Part shown: piece after piece, positions 14,001 to 25,110 of the stretch
How the letters are laid out: each line of letters starts with the position of its first letter
Position numbering within the stretch: position 1 is the first letter of the stretch
From: Kryptolebias marmoratus
Lineage: Eukaryota; Chordata; Actinopteri; Cyprinodontiformes; Rivulidae
Direction: 5' to 3'
Assembly: GCF_001649575.2 (NCBI RefSeq)
Contig: NC_051450.1
Location: 16,299,655 to 16,363,654 of the forward strand
Length of the DNA: 64,000 nt
Position numbers and translations under genes: made by a program
The notes under the pieces: model-generated
What the model saw: the letters and a program-made list of their open reading frames with translations, nothing else
What the model was told of the DNA's origin: nothing
The model's database searches: none

Positions 14001-17000
14001 CCGAGGTCTCGGGCGCCCACTTCTTCGCCTGGGCCTGACCGAGGAGGTTTCTGTGGAATCTGCGGCTGATTCTGTCGGAGATGTGGGTGACTCTAAGGAG
14101 CATGTTGGGGAGACGGGAGGTGGGCTGCTGGTTGCTGCAGATCCTTCACTTTGGAGAAGTGGTTCCTGTCCTTGTAGATTTGATCTAAAAAGGTTTGGAA
14201 TAAACTGCTGGGGGGAAAAAAAGGTTAAGGAACTTGAAGTAGTTTGTCATAACAACACTATTTTCTTGTGAAAAGAAGCTGCCAGGTTTTCTTGTGAATC
14301 ATTTCACAAGAAAACACGATTTTCTTGTGAAATAATTCTTGTTCACATGATGAACGGCTCCATGATTTGAACAGTCAACTCTCCATATTTTAACAAAAAC
14401 TGCACTGCTATCAAAAGAAATGTTATCATTTGGTATGTATGTCAGACGGTCTTATATACCCAACAATCACCTGATGGTTACGTAGAAATTAAAAGCTCTA
14501 AGACTAAGTTATTCAGCAAAACTAAACCTCACCTCTTGCTTTTCTTGATCTGGCTCCGAGCCCCGGCATATACACTGGAAAGGCACACAGAGTCCTAGCA
14601 CCATTATGAAACGCACAAAAACACTGGCCGGCTGGTGGTCCTCAAGGCCAAGTCCCTACATTTTTTGGAGGCCAGTTAAAGCCCTCCGATTTCTAAAGTA
14701 AATACAGGTGTTTTCCCAAGTCATTGTCAAAGTGAAAATCTGGCTAAGCAGTTCCCTAAAGTTGTGCGTTAATTGCCCTGCCTACTTGGTGGTGCTGTTA
14801 GCTGCCGTAGGCCTGGAGTTCAGGGAGCTGTACTTTGATCTCTGCAGCCACAGCTGAAGTGAAGGAGGAGAAACGAGGCTGTGCTCAGTCAGCCCTCCCA
14901 CAGGAATGGGACTATGGAGCCGTTTTTTTGCGCAAGGGGTCACTAATCATAAACAAAGCCTAATCATTAACCCTCCTGCTCCTTCAGAGAACCCGGTAGC
15001 ACGCCGAGCTGCCTTCAGCATGTGACTCTGCTGCAGAGGACGTCAGAGGAGTCAAACACGACCGACAGGAACAGGAGGTGCAATTAATGCTAGGCTCTTA
15101 TTTCTCTGACACACAAGGAGACTTTGGACCAGGGGTGGAAATTAAAAATTTTGTCCACCAGCCACTGTGGCTGGTGGACAAAATTTTTTACCAGCCACTC
15201 AAATATTTTACCAGCCACTATTTTTTGTTGTGACAAAAAGTTATTTCATATGATGATGATGATGATCGACGCGGGTGGAAGCAGTTGTGGTGCCCTACAA
15301 GCTGACTACTCTTGAAAAACAGAAAATNNNNNNNNNNNNNNNNNNNNNNNNNNNNNNNNNNNNNNNNNNNNNNNNNNNNNNNNNNNNNNNNNNNNNNNNN
15401 NNNNNNNNNNNNNNNNNNNNNNNNNNNNNNNNNNNNNNNNNNNNNNNNNNNNNNNNNNNNNNNNNNNNNNNNNNNNNNNNNNNNNNNNNNNNNNNNNNNN
15501 NNNNNNNNNNNNNNNNNNNNNNNNNNNNNNNNNNNNNNNNNNNNNNNNNNNNNNNNNNNNNNNNNNNNNNNNNNNNNNNNNNNNNNNNNNNNNNNNNNNN
15601 NNNNNNNNNNNNNNNNNNNNNNNNNNNNNNNNNNNNNNNNNNNNNNNNNNNNNNNNNNNNNNNNNNNNNNNNNNNNNNNNNNNNNNNNNNNNNNNNNNNN
15701 NNNNNNNNNNNNNNNNNNNNNNNNNNNNNNNNNNNNNNNNNNNNNNNNNNNNNNNNNNNNNNNNNNNNNNNNNNNNNNNNNNNNNNNNNNNNNNNNNNNN
15801 NNNNNNNNNNNNNNNNNNNNNNNNNNNNNNNNNNNNNNNNNNNNNNNNNNNNNNNNNNNNNNNNNNNNNNNNNNNNNNNNNNNNNNNNNNNNNNNNNNNN
15901 NNNNNNNNNNNNNNNNNNNNNNNNNNNNNNNNNNNNNNNNNNNNNNNNNNNNNNNNNNNNNNNNNNNNNNNNNNNNNNNNNNNNNNNNNNNNNNNNNNNN
16001 NNNNNNNNNNNNNNNNNNNNNNNNNNNNNNNNNNNNNNNNNNNNNNNNNNNNNNNNNNNNNNNNNNNNNNNNNNNNNNNNNNNNNNNNNNNNNNNNNNNN
16101 NNNNNNNNNNNNNNNNNNNNNNNNNNNNNNNNNNNNNNNNNNNNNNNNNNNNNNNNNNNNNNNNNNNNNNNNNNNNNNNNNNNNNNNNNNNNNNNNNNNN
16201 NNNNNNNNNNNNNNNNNNNNNNNNNNNNNNNNNNNNNNNNNNNNNNNNNNNNNNNNNNNNNNNNNNNNNNNNNNNNNNNNNNNNNNNNNNNNNNNNATAT
16301 GACAAGAGGACAAATAACACCTTTTCTGTTCAAATTGCCAACCCGCCACAGTGGCGTGTGTGTTGATCAAATTCACCCGCCACTTCAAATATTTACCCGC
16401 ATTTGGCCGGTGGCGGGTGCTAATTTCCAACCCTGCTTTGGACTGCTCACAGCTTGGTTTTTGAGCATACGTGCAGCGATACAGACAAAGCATTGCGTCA
16501 CCACGTGAACCTGTCTCAATAAATTAGAACCATAATAAATTCAAAGATCATTTTTGATTTACAGGTGTAATATTTTACTGCCTGAGAGGGAAAGGTCAAG
16601 GCAACTCCAAGCTGAAAAGCCCATTAATGATGTTCCAAATGATAAAAACCTTTACTATTTATCTGTCTTTCAGTGCTTTCCTCCCCTTTGAATCAACAGC
16701 AGCTTCTTAATTTGTTTGTGCTGATTTTTTTTTAATCAAAATGATATCTTAATTGCTTCTGGCGTGTCATTGTGACAAAATAGTTATAGCACTTTGGTTC
16801 AAGCTGAAGCCCTTCACGGCAGAAATATCACAACATTTCTGCCAAAATAACCATATAATTAAAAATGTACAGCTGTTAAAAGGTTTATGAAATAGTGTTC
16901 ACAAGAACCACTATGAAATTTTGGAGTTTTGAGCCATTTTAGGACGAGGAATACACTTTGGTTTTGGCTCAGCTCAAGACTGTTTGTTGGCTTGTCAATT

Positions 17001-19074
17001 CAGTCATAACTGATCTCAACTTTTCCAAACTGTGGCCATTCAAAGAGCTATCAGCAACAAATATTAATTGTTCATGACCTTTCCATAGAACCCCATTTTA
17101 AGAGATTTGAAATAATATTTTAATTACTTTATTGTCATAGGTTAAGAAATAAGTTTCAGACGAGACTTTAAAGCAGTGGTAGGTAATCCTGGTCCTCGAG
17201 TGCCACTGTCCTGCACGTTTTACTTGTTTCTCTGCTCCAACACACCTGATTCAGTGGTTAAATTACCTCTTTATGTTCTGCAGAAGCCTGTTAATCACCC
17301 ATTGATTCAAATCAGATGTGTTGGAGCAGAGAAACAAGTAAAACACACAGGATAGTGGCACTCGAGGACCAAGGTTGCCTACCCCTGCTTTATAGTTTTC
17401 AAGAAGATCATCAACCTTTTGATTTTGGATTAAACAATCTGTAAAAAGTCCCTAAATAGCATTGATGGTTTTAGGGAAAAAAGTTGGATAAAAAGAGTTG
17501 TATCATTTGACAGTGTGCTGCCTCACCTCATTCGATAGCGAGCTGTCCTCAGTTTGTTCTTGGTGTTGAGAAGTCTCTCTTTGGCTTATTGAGGGTGAAA
17601 ATCCTTCATTTAACATTTTATAACTTTTTGTAGGAGAAAGCGGCTCATACTGAGCTGAAATTTGCTCTGTTGACTCTGCTGGCTCTAAAGGAAGTGCGTT
17701 GATGACAACTGGACACAACTGGAGGTTTCCATCGTTTTCAGGCTGATGATGACCGAGTGGAGTGTGTTGGACAGAAGTTACGGGGACAGTGGTGGGTAAG
17801 GGCCGACGCTGTCGCTCATTGGTTTGTAGGCAAGGCGCACGGCGAGAATAGTCATCATGGAGGCGGCTCAGTGGTGTCATGACAGATGGAGAGGTGGGAC
17901 TAGGGGAAGGACTTTGCCTGCGCCGGACAGTGAGGTCAGTCATGCTGCCAATTAGTTTCTTCATTTGTGTTTTGTTCTTTACGGGGCTCCTCCTGTGGCA
18001 GTCTGTGCAGCCCCGGAGGTCCACAGAAGAAAAGCTGGAGGTCCTTTGGATGTTTGGTGTCCCGTTTAAAAAACTAGTCCTTTGGGAGCCTTCCTGGGGG
18101 GACTGTCCTGGACATGGGGCTTTGCTGCCAACAGGTAGCTTGAAAATAGGAAGATTCTCTGAACTTACGCTCCGTTTGCTCAGAATTTTAAAGTGAGTGT
18201 TTTCAATGAGGGTCTCTATTTGGACTTTAGATGCACAATATGGTTCCTGTGTGGCAACTGTAGTGTTATTTTTGGTACTTCCTGCTCGCCTCCCATTTTC
18301 CATGTCATGTAACATGATTCGCCCAGCACCATACGCTCTCCTGATGCTTCTTGAGAATCGAGAATTACGAGTGAGTCCATTTACATCCATATCTTCATCA
18401 TCATAGTCATCAATATCCGAGCTATACTGGCTAACTGCAGTAAAGATTTGGTCTGTAAAATTTCTGTTAGTCACATTATTTCCATCAGCTTCTGTCTTTA
18501 AAAGATTAGCATGATCAGTATTATTCACAGCTGAGCCATTGACCATTTCCATGTTGAGTGAAGAAACGTGGTCTCCATTATTGCTTGCTGCCGCTTTACT
18601 CTGGATCCCTTGCAGCACAGACGATCGTAGCTTTTTGAAGGAGTCCACAACACCCAGGCCTGAAAATCCTGCCCAAGGCTGGGGGCTGCTGCTGCCATCT
18701 GTGCTGCAGGCAGAGGTTGGACCGTCAGCGGCCGGACTGTGAGGAGGGACAGAGCCCTTCTTTGAGTTTGAAAAAAGCCTCATGATTCTTGAAGAGTAAG
18801 GTTTGCCTTCACTTTGACCTAAAACAGAGCTGGACCAGGCGGAGGAGTTGATCCCGTTTAATCTGCTCTCATCAGAGCAAGGACCAGCAGTCACTGGCTG
18901 CACCTGGGCACTGCATCCTGACAGCCGATAGGGGGCCGGGTTCCTCTCAGCGGGGTTCTGCAGTGGATATACGTCACTGAAGGGTCTGCTCCGGATCAGA
19001 GGCTCAGTTCTGGAGCTGTGGAAGCGCCGGAGAGGGTCTTCACTTCTGGGCAAGACCAGGTCCTTTTGTTCTAC
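8045..19074 (-). CDS. SPATA13: SPATA13 / ASEF2 Rho guanine nucleotide exchange factor (5' end unresolved)
   Basis: Asef-family GEF that activates Rac1/Cdc42 and in mammals is stimulated by APC. Exons: 17527-19074, 13752-14207, 12341-12485, 12103-12230, 11733-11912, 11100-11279, 10697-10876, 10354-10586, 9308-9437, 8856-9231, 8306-8380 and 8045-8226. Phase is continuous and gives 1270 residues from the first visible codon. The first 668 residues are low-complexity and Ser-rich. An acidic segment ([18 protein letters not shown]) follows, in the region where Asef proteins bind APC. Then come an SH3 domain (residues about 760-820, ALYDY-type motif replaced by AEPLWDHL, with EWWWGR and GWFPSSFV), a DH domain (about 850-1050, from [10 protein letters not shown] to [11 protein letters not shown]) and a PH domain (about 1062-1185). 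The tail carries [15 protein letters not shown], the family's C-terminal signature. SH3-DH-PH order excludes most other GEFs. I chose SPATA13 over ARHGEF4 from the DH/PH details and the neighbouring C1QTNF9. The large exon begins at an acceptor site, so the start codon may lie upstream. Confidence 0.9.
8425..8815 (+). repeat. Interspersed repeat family A, copy 1
   Basis: Begins near TGTCTTCCTGTTAGCAAAGT, then carries AACCACCAGAGAGATTTTAA and AAGAGGGCCGCCAAAGC, and ends CAAGGAATGCTAGGCCTTTA. The same blocks in the same order occur at 23555-24165 and 49300-49895. It lies in the SPATA13 intron between exons ending 8380 and 8856. Class unknown; no coding capacity seen. Confidence 0.75.
12813..12833. 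repeat. Poly(T) tract in SPATA13 intron
   Basis: A run of about 21 T in the intron between the exons at 12341-12485 and 13752-14207. It may be the tail of an old retrotransposed sequence on the minus strand, but I recognise nothing next to it. Confidence 0.8.
15144..15188. repeat. Perfect 22-bp subterminal hairpin of the hAT-like element
   Basis: Arms 15144-15165 and 15167-15188 are exact reverse complements around a single base, with core GTCCACCAGCCAC. In copy 2 (about 42580-42622) the left arm has changed (CCATCTGCC), so the pairing there is imperfect. Subterminal repeats of this sort commonly bind hAT transposases; that function is inferred. Confidence 0.85.
15328..16296. other. Assembly gap (N run)
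   Basis: 969 undetermined bases. ORFs that run through it in several frames are artefacts. Confidence 1.
16800..17115. repeat. Palindromic MITE family, partial copy
   Basis: The 17030-17113 segment (TGTGGCCATTCAAAGAGCTA, then TTCATGACCTTTCCATAGAA) is the right arm of a palindromic repeat whose fuller copies lie at 28272-28806 and 52655-53243. The left arm is not clear here. Confidence 0.6.
17174..17387. mobile_element. 214-bp hAT-like MITE with long inverted repeats
   Basis: The left end CAGTGGTAGGTAATCCTGGT pairs with the reverse complement of the right end, CAGGGGTAGGCAACCTTGGT, and the match continues through CCTCGAGTGCCACT and TTACTTGTTTCTCTGCTCCA. Flanks CTTTAAAG (17166-17173) and CTTTATAG (17388-17395) agree at 7 of 8 bases, as expected for a hAT target duplication. 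No coding capacity. It lies in the intron beside the large SPATA13 exon. Confidence 0.88.
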
Positions 19075-21880
19075 CTGTAAAAAGAAAATGAATTATAATG
19101 ACTTTCACTTGTTGAGTTGTAGAAGAATGGAAAGAATAATTTAAAAGCAATAATGTACAAGTTGAATAACATTTTAGGTGTTAATGTGTTTGAAATGAGA
19201 GCATGAGGAGAAACAAAAAGATGAGAATCCCTCAGTGTGACCGGGGTCCAGAGGAGAAAGACGTTTCACTGAGAACAACATGCATTTGTCCGTGGCGCTG
19301 CACTTCAACGTCCAATGAGAGCGGGGGCCCAGGCTGGGGTGGTAGGGGTGCAAACTTCAGCTTTAAGTGTGTGTGATTCAGGGCAGTGGCTAATGCAGCT
19401 GAGGCTTTGAAGTGCAGCTTTGTGAGCGTGACTAAGCAATGAAAATTGCTAATCCATTGTGATTAATGCAATAAATTGACCATTTTTTTCTTCAGATTAC
19501 ACAGAAGATTAAGTGCTGATGACGGAAAAGGTTGTGTGGTCTTTGTATCTTCAAATTATTACAAATTACAATTTAATAAAAGTTGGCAAGGGACTAACAA
19601 AGCAAATTAGTAAAAACAGGTTACTCTTTCCAACTAGCAGTTTTTTGTATCAGTCCTGAGAAACAACAACAATACAGATTTCTTTATATTAGCACCTCAG
19701 TTTGACACCAGACAGGGTTTAATTAATCTAATAGAATTTTTTTTTACAGGATACTATTATTTAAAGTATAACTTTAATAACTTCACCGTCATTTACCAGA
19801 ACCTACATATGGATTCACAAAAGTTAGGATGATGCACCATCAATAAACCGTTAAAAAGACACATGAAATCACTTTACACCAACAATCAACTAAATTTGCC
19901 AAAAGGTACCTTTTTCTAAATAGAAATGTTTCATTTGTTTTAATGTCTGTTGTCATAAATATATGACATTTTTTTGTGATTTTACTTGTGAATCACTGCA
20001 CATATATGATAAATGTAGGAAAAGTTAATAATTATGAGAACTACAAAATACAGCCTTAAAATCTAAAGGAAAGCATCAAAAGCAGTGTAGTTTTTTTTAA
20101 ATGGATTTGCTTTACTGTTGCCTGAATTTTCACAAAATAGTTTACAACAGGAGATCATTTCAAATGTAGCAGACTGAATGAGCTCAAGGGCAGGATACGG
20201 CCCGGAGGCCATCAGTTGACGATCACAGCATTACAGAAACCTAAAAACTTTACTCCTCTGACAAACTTTGCCTGAGAACCATGAAATAAACAGCCCTACA
20301 GCCATCATGCTCATAGCAGACAAGTCTAAATCCACTTCTTGATTACAATCTCAGACTTTAGACTACCTTAAATGGCTTCCTCTTGAACACAGAAAGTGAA
20401 AATGCAAATCCAAACACAGCATGGTTATCAATATGATCATTTTTAGATGTTTTAGTTGATATTAGCCTAAGAACGGCTCATTTTTAAAGCTGGAAGTCTT
20501 TAAGAGCACTGCTGTAAAACTTACCAGTACCTAAAAAAAAATAAAAATAAAATAAGCATTACCTTCCCGAGTCTTGACAAAGACAAAAAGGATTAAAAGT
20601 TTTAAAAGAAGTGCTGCCTCTGGTGTTCACCTGCATTGAGAAGCAGGGTTTCCTAATTGTTTCCATTCTCAGCAGCAGATGAGCTTTCTCAATCAAGCAT
20701 TCTGTGGAATCTGCTGTCACTTCAACCAGCTAGCCCCATCGCACCGAACACTTATGTAAACACAGAGCCACCGCTGCCAAGCACTGCTGCTGACAGACAC
20801 TGAACACCCTTCACTAACAATGTGCGGCTTTCAAAACTATGCTGAATTGTCTCCTTGTGCTTTCTCCTCGGCAAGCAGCGGAGGAATCATGTTGGGTAGC
20901 AACTGGGAAAAGAAAAATAGAGGATCAATAATTAGTTTCCAAGCAGAAAGACGGAGGGAAGATAGGGGAAGAATGTCCACAGCTCCAGCTTGAGTGGCTT
21001 GTTTTTGTTTTGAATGCTAGCGTCATGAAATCAGCCGTTCCACCACATACTTTATCCTTCAGCACCTTTGTGTTTTTTTTTTTGTTTGTTTTTCCTTTAC
21101 TGCGGCAGGAGCCAACTGTTACACGCCACCTGGCAGCTTCTAATTCTTGGCAGCGCTGACAGTAGGAACTGAGGTGAGACAGGTGCTCACCTTTTACACA
21201 CCCATAAGATCCTTTTACATTAAAGTAAATCTATGGTTTACCTGTTTAGAGACTTCAGTCTACAGAATTTAGTAGCTTTGATGTTGATAATCAACATACT
21301 TCACAACTGAAAAGCACAAACTACTGCTCTGTGATACTTATTATAAGAAAGAATAAAATTCAAAATGGAAATCTGCATGATTACAAGTTCAAGCTTAAAC
21401 ACTTATCATTAAAGGAATCTGAATCAAAATGTAAGCAAACAAATCTTAGTTATGTGAGGAAAATGAGCAAATTTTCAATATATAGGCAAATTATCAACTG
21501 TAGAAGTATACTTTGCACTAGATTTTCTTCTATATTGCATAACACAGCTACACATTAAGTTCAATAGAAACATAAATTTATACTTTTTTCCGAGAACTAC
21601 TTCTCAAGTCTGTTTTAATTCAATTTAAAGCAGATTATTAGAGTTCAAATGTAAGCAACAATGCCTCAAATCATGTATACTCTAACATCCAGACAAATAT
21701 TACTCACCTTTATGTTATTATCACTTCCTACAGTCTGCGTGTTTAACTTTCCTGTGTTGCACACAGGCAACGAGCTGCTTCTCTCAGCTTCCTCTCGCTA
21801 ATCTGTCGATGGGAGCGGTACACTGGAGGCCCTGGTCCGGAGTTAATTAAGAGCTCAGGGAGGAGTCCCCCCCCCACCAT

Positions 21881-21902
21881 ACACACACACACACACACAC
21901 AC
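21881..21902. repeat. (CA)n microsatellite
   Basis: About 11 CA units, just after an eight- to nine-base C run. Confidence 0.95.
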
Positions 21903-23554
21903 AGTGCAGCCAGCTGGAGCCACCATAAGATTAGACTCCCAGAGAGGAGGAACAACATGCTTTCAGATACATAAACACGAACACACTAGTGGGAATGGGG
22001 CAATGCATTCCGAAAAACAGATAAGTGATTAGCCAAAGCATCTTTTAACAAGTGCACGGCGTGGCCTGTATAAGTGCACACTCACAAATGCGTGCACAGA
22101 GCAGGGAGGGAAAGCATTTACGTGACTTACTCTGTTCTTGTTTGACCAGAGAATCAAGGCGAGCAGTTATGCAAGGAATCGTAAACGCAAAGCATGAAAT
22201 CTGCAGAGTTCAGCTCGGCAGAGTTATGCCCTGCTGGAGGCTGGGATAAAACTCATTAGGATAAAATAAAATGACCCTAAAAACAAAATAACCAGACAAG
22301 ATATATTAAAAGGCAAAGTTGAGCCTTTTTCGACAGACACCCTGAAGCAGTAGAACTACATTCTCACATGTTGCTGTTTAAGTCTTATATGTAAAAGCCG
22401 TGAGGAAGACAAACCTATCAACAACACCACACGGTGTTTCACAGAACAGATTGCCGGATCAGACGGTCAGCGCGCGTTAACAGGGTTTCGTGAAACTTAA
22501 GCTTCATTTACAGCATGTCGAGTAAAAGGGGGAAAAATGTGCTGTGGTTTTTGTTTTTTTTGTCTCTGTCTCTCAGTTGCACAAGTGTCTCTCTGGATTA
22601 AGCAACCCTTGACAATAGCGAGCGCTGATATGAATCCATATTAAAATATTTTGTGTGCTGATGCCCGTTTGCCAACTTTCAGGCTTTTCTGCTTGGAATG
22701 AAATGTGTCAGCAAGGAGACCCTGAAAGGAAACAAACCCACCATGTGAATGCACAGTGTGCGCAAGTGGGAGTGTGTATGACCCGTTCCTCATCCATTCC
22801 AGTAGTAATCTGATTAGTGGAGCTTTACCAGTCTGTGTTCGGGACTGGTTTCATCTATGTGATAGCCTAATCAGGTGGATCACTAAGTTATTTGGCACCG
22901 ATTGAGTGACACCAAGAGCTTGTAAACTGGCCCACAGGACTTAACTGCAGGGGGCCCACTGGTCTTGATAACTGAGATAAAGAGTTTATTTAAAGGCCGC
23001 GCATTTCCAGCAACCCAGTGATCAGAGTTGTTTTTATAATGGATTAAAGAAGGGCGGTTGTGAGATTAGCCCTGTGTGGCTCAAGCTCAGTATCCTGAAT
23101 AAAGTGTCATATTTGTCCGTGACCTAGTTCCTGATTATCAACATGGAAAAGCAGAAGGAGCAGGAGGGACACCACGCCTCTTCCTATGGAGCGTGAGAAG
23201 CACAGGTAGAGAGGCCAGAAGCGGGGAGTGCCTTCACTCTTACTCGGACAGATTCGTGCTCACCCGATCTGTGGAGGTGGAGGGGGACTGTCACAGAGAC
23301 AGACAAGCAGAAATCTAATACCACACAATGACAGAGTTAGTGGGGACAAAACACCACTGAGCCTCGCTGTCATCAGCCTACAGTGTAACCTGACAGCAGT
23401 GCCACAAAAGCATTCAAAAACCATGACTAAAAGTTTAACTACTAATCTTTAGGTAAAGGAAGTTCAGAGCAGGAGAAAGTGGCGTAGAGTACAAAGTTAA
23501 ATTGTTATTGCCTGGCGTTGAGGGTCAAAGGTAATGATGTTCTTGGCTATATCT

Positions 23555-24165
23555 GTGTGTGTGTGTGTCTTCGTTTGTCTGTCTGTTGGGCAAATATCTC
23601 ATGACCCAATTGACGTTTTTTAACAAAACTCTCAGAAAGCAACCACTGGATGCCAAGCTCCAGATAATTACCTTTTGGAGTCAACATCACCCAAAGCGGC
23701 CGCCACAGCTGAGCAACCTTAGCAAACACCAAAGTGGCTGTAGCTCAGTCAGTTTTAGAGCTATGTACTTCAAAGACTGATTAACTTTTAGAGTCAACCA
23801 ATTCAAGATGGCTGCCACAGCCAACTGACCTGATCAAATCTGGCGTGGTAATAGGTGAGCATCATTACCAGCACCTAATCCAAATGCTACACATATTTAG
23901 CTTAAAACTTTGGCATTACCTTTCGGCGTAAATCTAGTCTGTTAGCAAAATATCTCATAAACCACTGGAGACATTTTAACAAACGTTTCAGAAAGTAATT
24001 ATCGATTAGCCCACTGCAGCGAATCAACATAAATATAGGTACAAGTCAGTCAGTTTTACAGATATTGAAATAAAATTTGGCGTGGCAGTAGCTGAGGGTC
24101 ATCCTCAACACATAACCTGAGCGTGAACACATCAGAAGATGATCCTGCAATGCTATGCCTTAACT
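23555..24165 (+). repeat. Interspersed repeat family A, copy 2
   Basis: Starts with a (GT)n tract, then CAAATATCTCATGACCCAAT, GCCACAGCTGAGCAACCTTA, a second ATTCAAGATGGCTGCCACAG unit and a third block with CTCATAAACCACTGGAGACA. It looks like several partly repeated units of the family seen at 8425 and 49300. Confidence 0.75.
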
Positions 24166-24720
24166 AAACCAGTTCTGTGACTATAGGAGGACTCTGACCT
24201 AGCTGAATAAACTAAAATAACCACAATGAAGAAGTTTATTACATGAAGTATGCTTGTAAAGTAAGTGAGCGCAAGAAGCAGGAGGAAACACTGACTGGTT
24301 CACCCAGGGCCCGAGAATCAGTGCTTATTTACTCCTGCATTAATTAACTTTCTTGAGCCGTTGGGGTCTTTGTAGTTTCTTTGTAGTTGGCCCCTCCCTC
24401 TCAAAACTCCCTGCACGGCCTGGCATCTCCCTCGTCACTATAACAACCACTGTTATAATGCTCCACAGTGACCCCCCCTCCTCCTCCCTCATCCTTCATT
24501 TTAAATCACTGCAGCTCCTACCAGTGATAGTGTTTTTACCAAGGCGCCCTGTGTAAACAGTCCTGATGAAACTCACCCTGCTCATAATGTCCTCCTCCTC
24601 CTGGCTGGTCTTCTCCGCTCAGCAGCTGTTTCGCCCTTCACCCATAGCGCAAAGCGTGCGCGTCTTCCAGCGGCTTCCTGCCCCGACCCCACAGCCCTCT
24701 GGCGAGCACATATCGGGCAC

Positions 24721-24731
24721 AAAAACAAAAC

Positions 24732-24762
<31 letters not shown>

Positions 24763-24764
24763 CA
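24721..24764. repeat. (AAAAC)n microsatellite
   Basis: Imperfect AAAAC/AAAC repeats beside the CpG-rich region upstream of SPATA13. Confidence 0.9.
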
Positions 24765-24915
24765 ACAACCCCGGACGACAGCCTCCTCAAGCCGCTCGAC
24801 CCCACGCTGACTGAAACAAACGGCTCTCACCGATCTAAGCTAGCTCCGCGAGCTTCACCCACAATAAAAAAAGTTCTCCTGGGAGTTGCGTAAACTACGC
24901 CCGGGTGGTTTCCAA

Positions 24916-24925
24916 TTTCACTTTC
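24916..24925 (-). promoter_or_regulatory. ISRE/IRF-like site
   Basis: The minus strand reads GAAAGTGAAA, which fits the GAAANNGAAA core bound by IRF factors. One match in a promoter could be chance. Confidence 0.35.
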
Positions 24926-25110
24926 CGGGACTCGTCGGTAAAAAAAAAAAGTGCAAGATAAACAGTGGAACATACGACACGGGCTGCGGTTACTCTTAAG
25001 AGCCGCGCTTCGGCGTTTCGATCCAGGAGGTTCTTCTTGGAGGATTGGGCTCGCGAGCATCATCGGTGCACTTGTTGCGAGTGTTCGAAAGGGGGGCGGG
25101 GCTTAGGCAA

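Larger units (their letters stand above)
15130..16435. mobile_element. hAT-like DNA transposon, copy 1, with assembly gap inside
   Basis: The left end reads CAGGGGTGGAAATTA and the right end, reverse complemented, CAGGGTTGGAAATTA, so the termini are inverted repeats. Identical 8-bp flanks CTTTGGAC (15122-15129 and 16436-16443) are a target site duplication. An 8-bp duplication with CAG-type termini is the hAT pattern. The interior from 15328 to 16296 is unsequenced, so a transposase can be neither shown nor excluded. A related copy lies at 42566-43979. The element sits in the SPATA13 intron between 14208 and 17526. Confidence 0.85.
19075..24830. other. Long 5' intron region of SPATA13
   Basis: AT-rich sequence between the large SPATA13 exon and the CpG-rich region. 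I see no convincing further coding exon. It holds a (CA)n tract at 21881-21902, a short repeat fragment at about 20195-20235 (TACGGCCCGGAGGCCATCAG), repeat family A at 23555-24165 and an (AAAAC)n tract at 24721-24764. Small ORFs here have no family resemblance. An undetected first coding exon of SPATA13 could still lie within it. Confidence 0.5.
24560..25110 (-). promoter_or_regulatory. Candidate SPATA13 CpG-rich promoter and noncoding first exon
   Basis: GC- and CpG-rich compared with the surrounding AT-rich DNA, with a GGGGCGGGGC box near 25094. On the minus strand a strong donor ATCG|GTGAGA ends a possible first exon at 24831. Joined to the large SPATA13 exon in the frame of the local ORF it would create a stop at once, so I read it as noncoding. 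An ISRE-like GAAAGTGAAA lies on the minus strand at 24916-24925. Assignment to SPATA13 rests on position and strand only. Confidence 0.5.

Noticed and set aside
15218..16508. Several long ORFs of 340-400 codons in both strands
   Set aside because: They consist almost wholly of the N gap; the sequenced parts are transposon ends.
17879..18742. Three plus-strand ORFs in series
   Set aside because: Antisense shadows of the large SPATA13 exon.
8045..19074. Assignment as ARHGEF4 (ASEF) or ARHGEF9
   Set aside because: SH3-DH-PH order fits all three, but DH/PH details, the long N-terminal exon and adjacency to C1QTNF9 favour SPATA13. Not absolutely excluded without alignment.
24827..25063. Minus-strand ORF as the SPATA13 first coding exon
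   Set aside because: Joined at the strong donor to the large exon it gives an immediate stop; no similarity recognised. Kept only as a possible noncoding exon.
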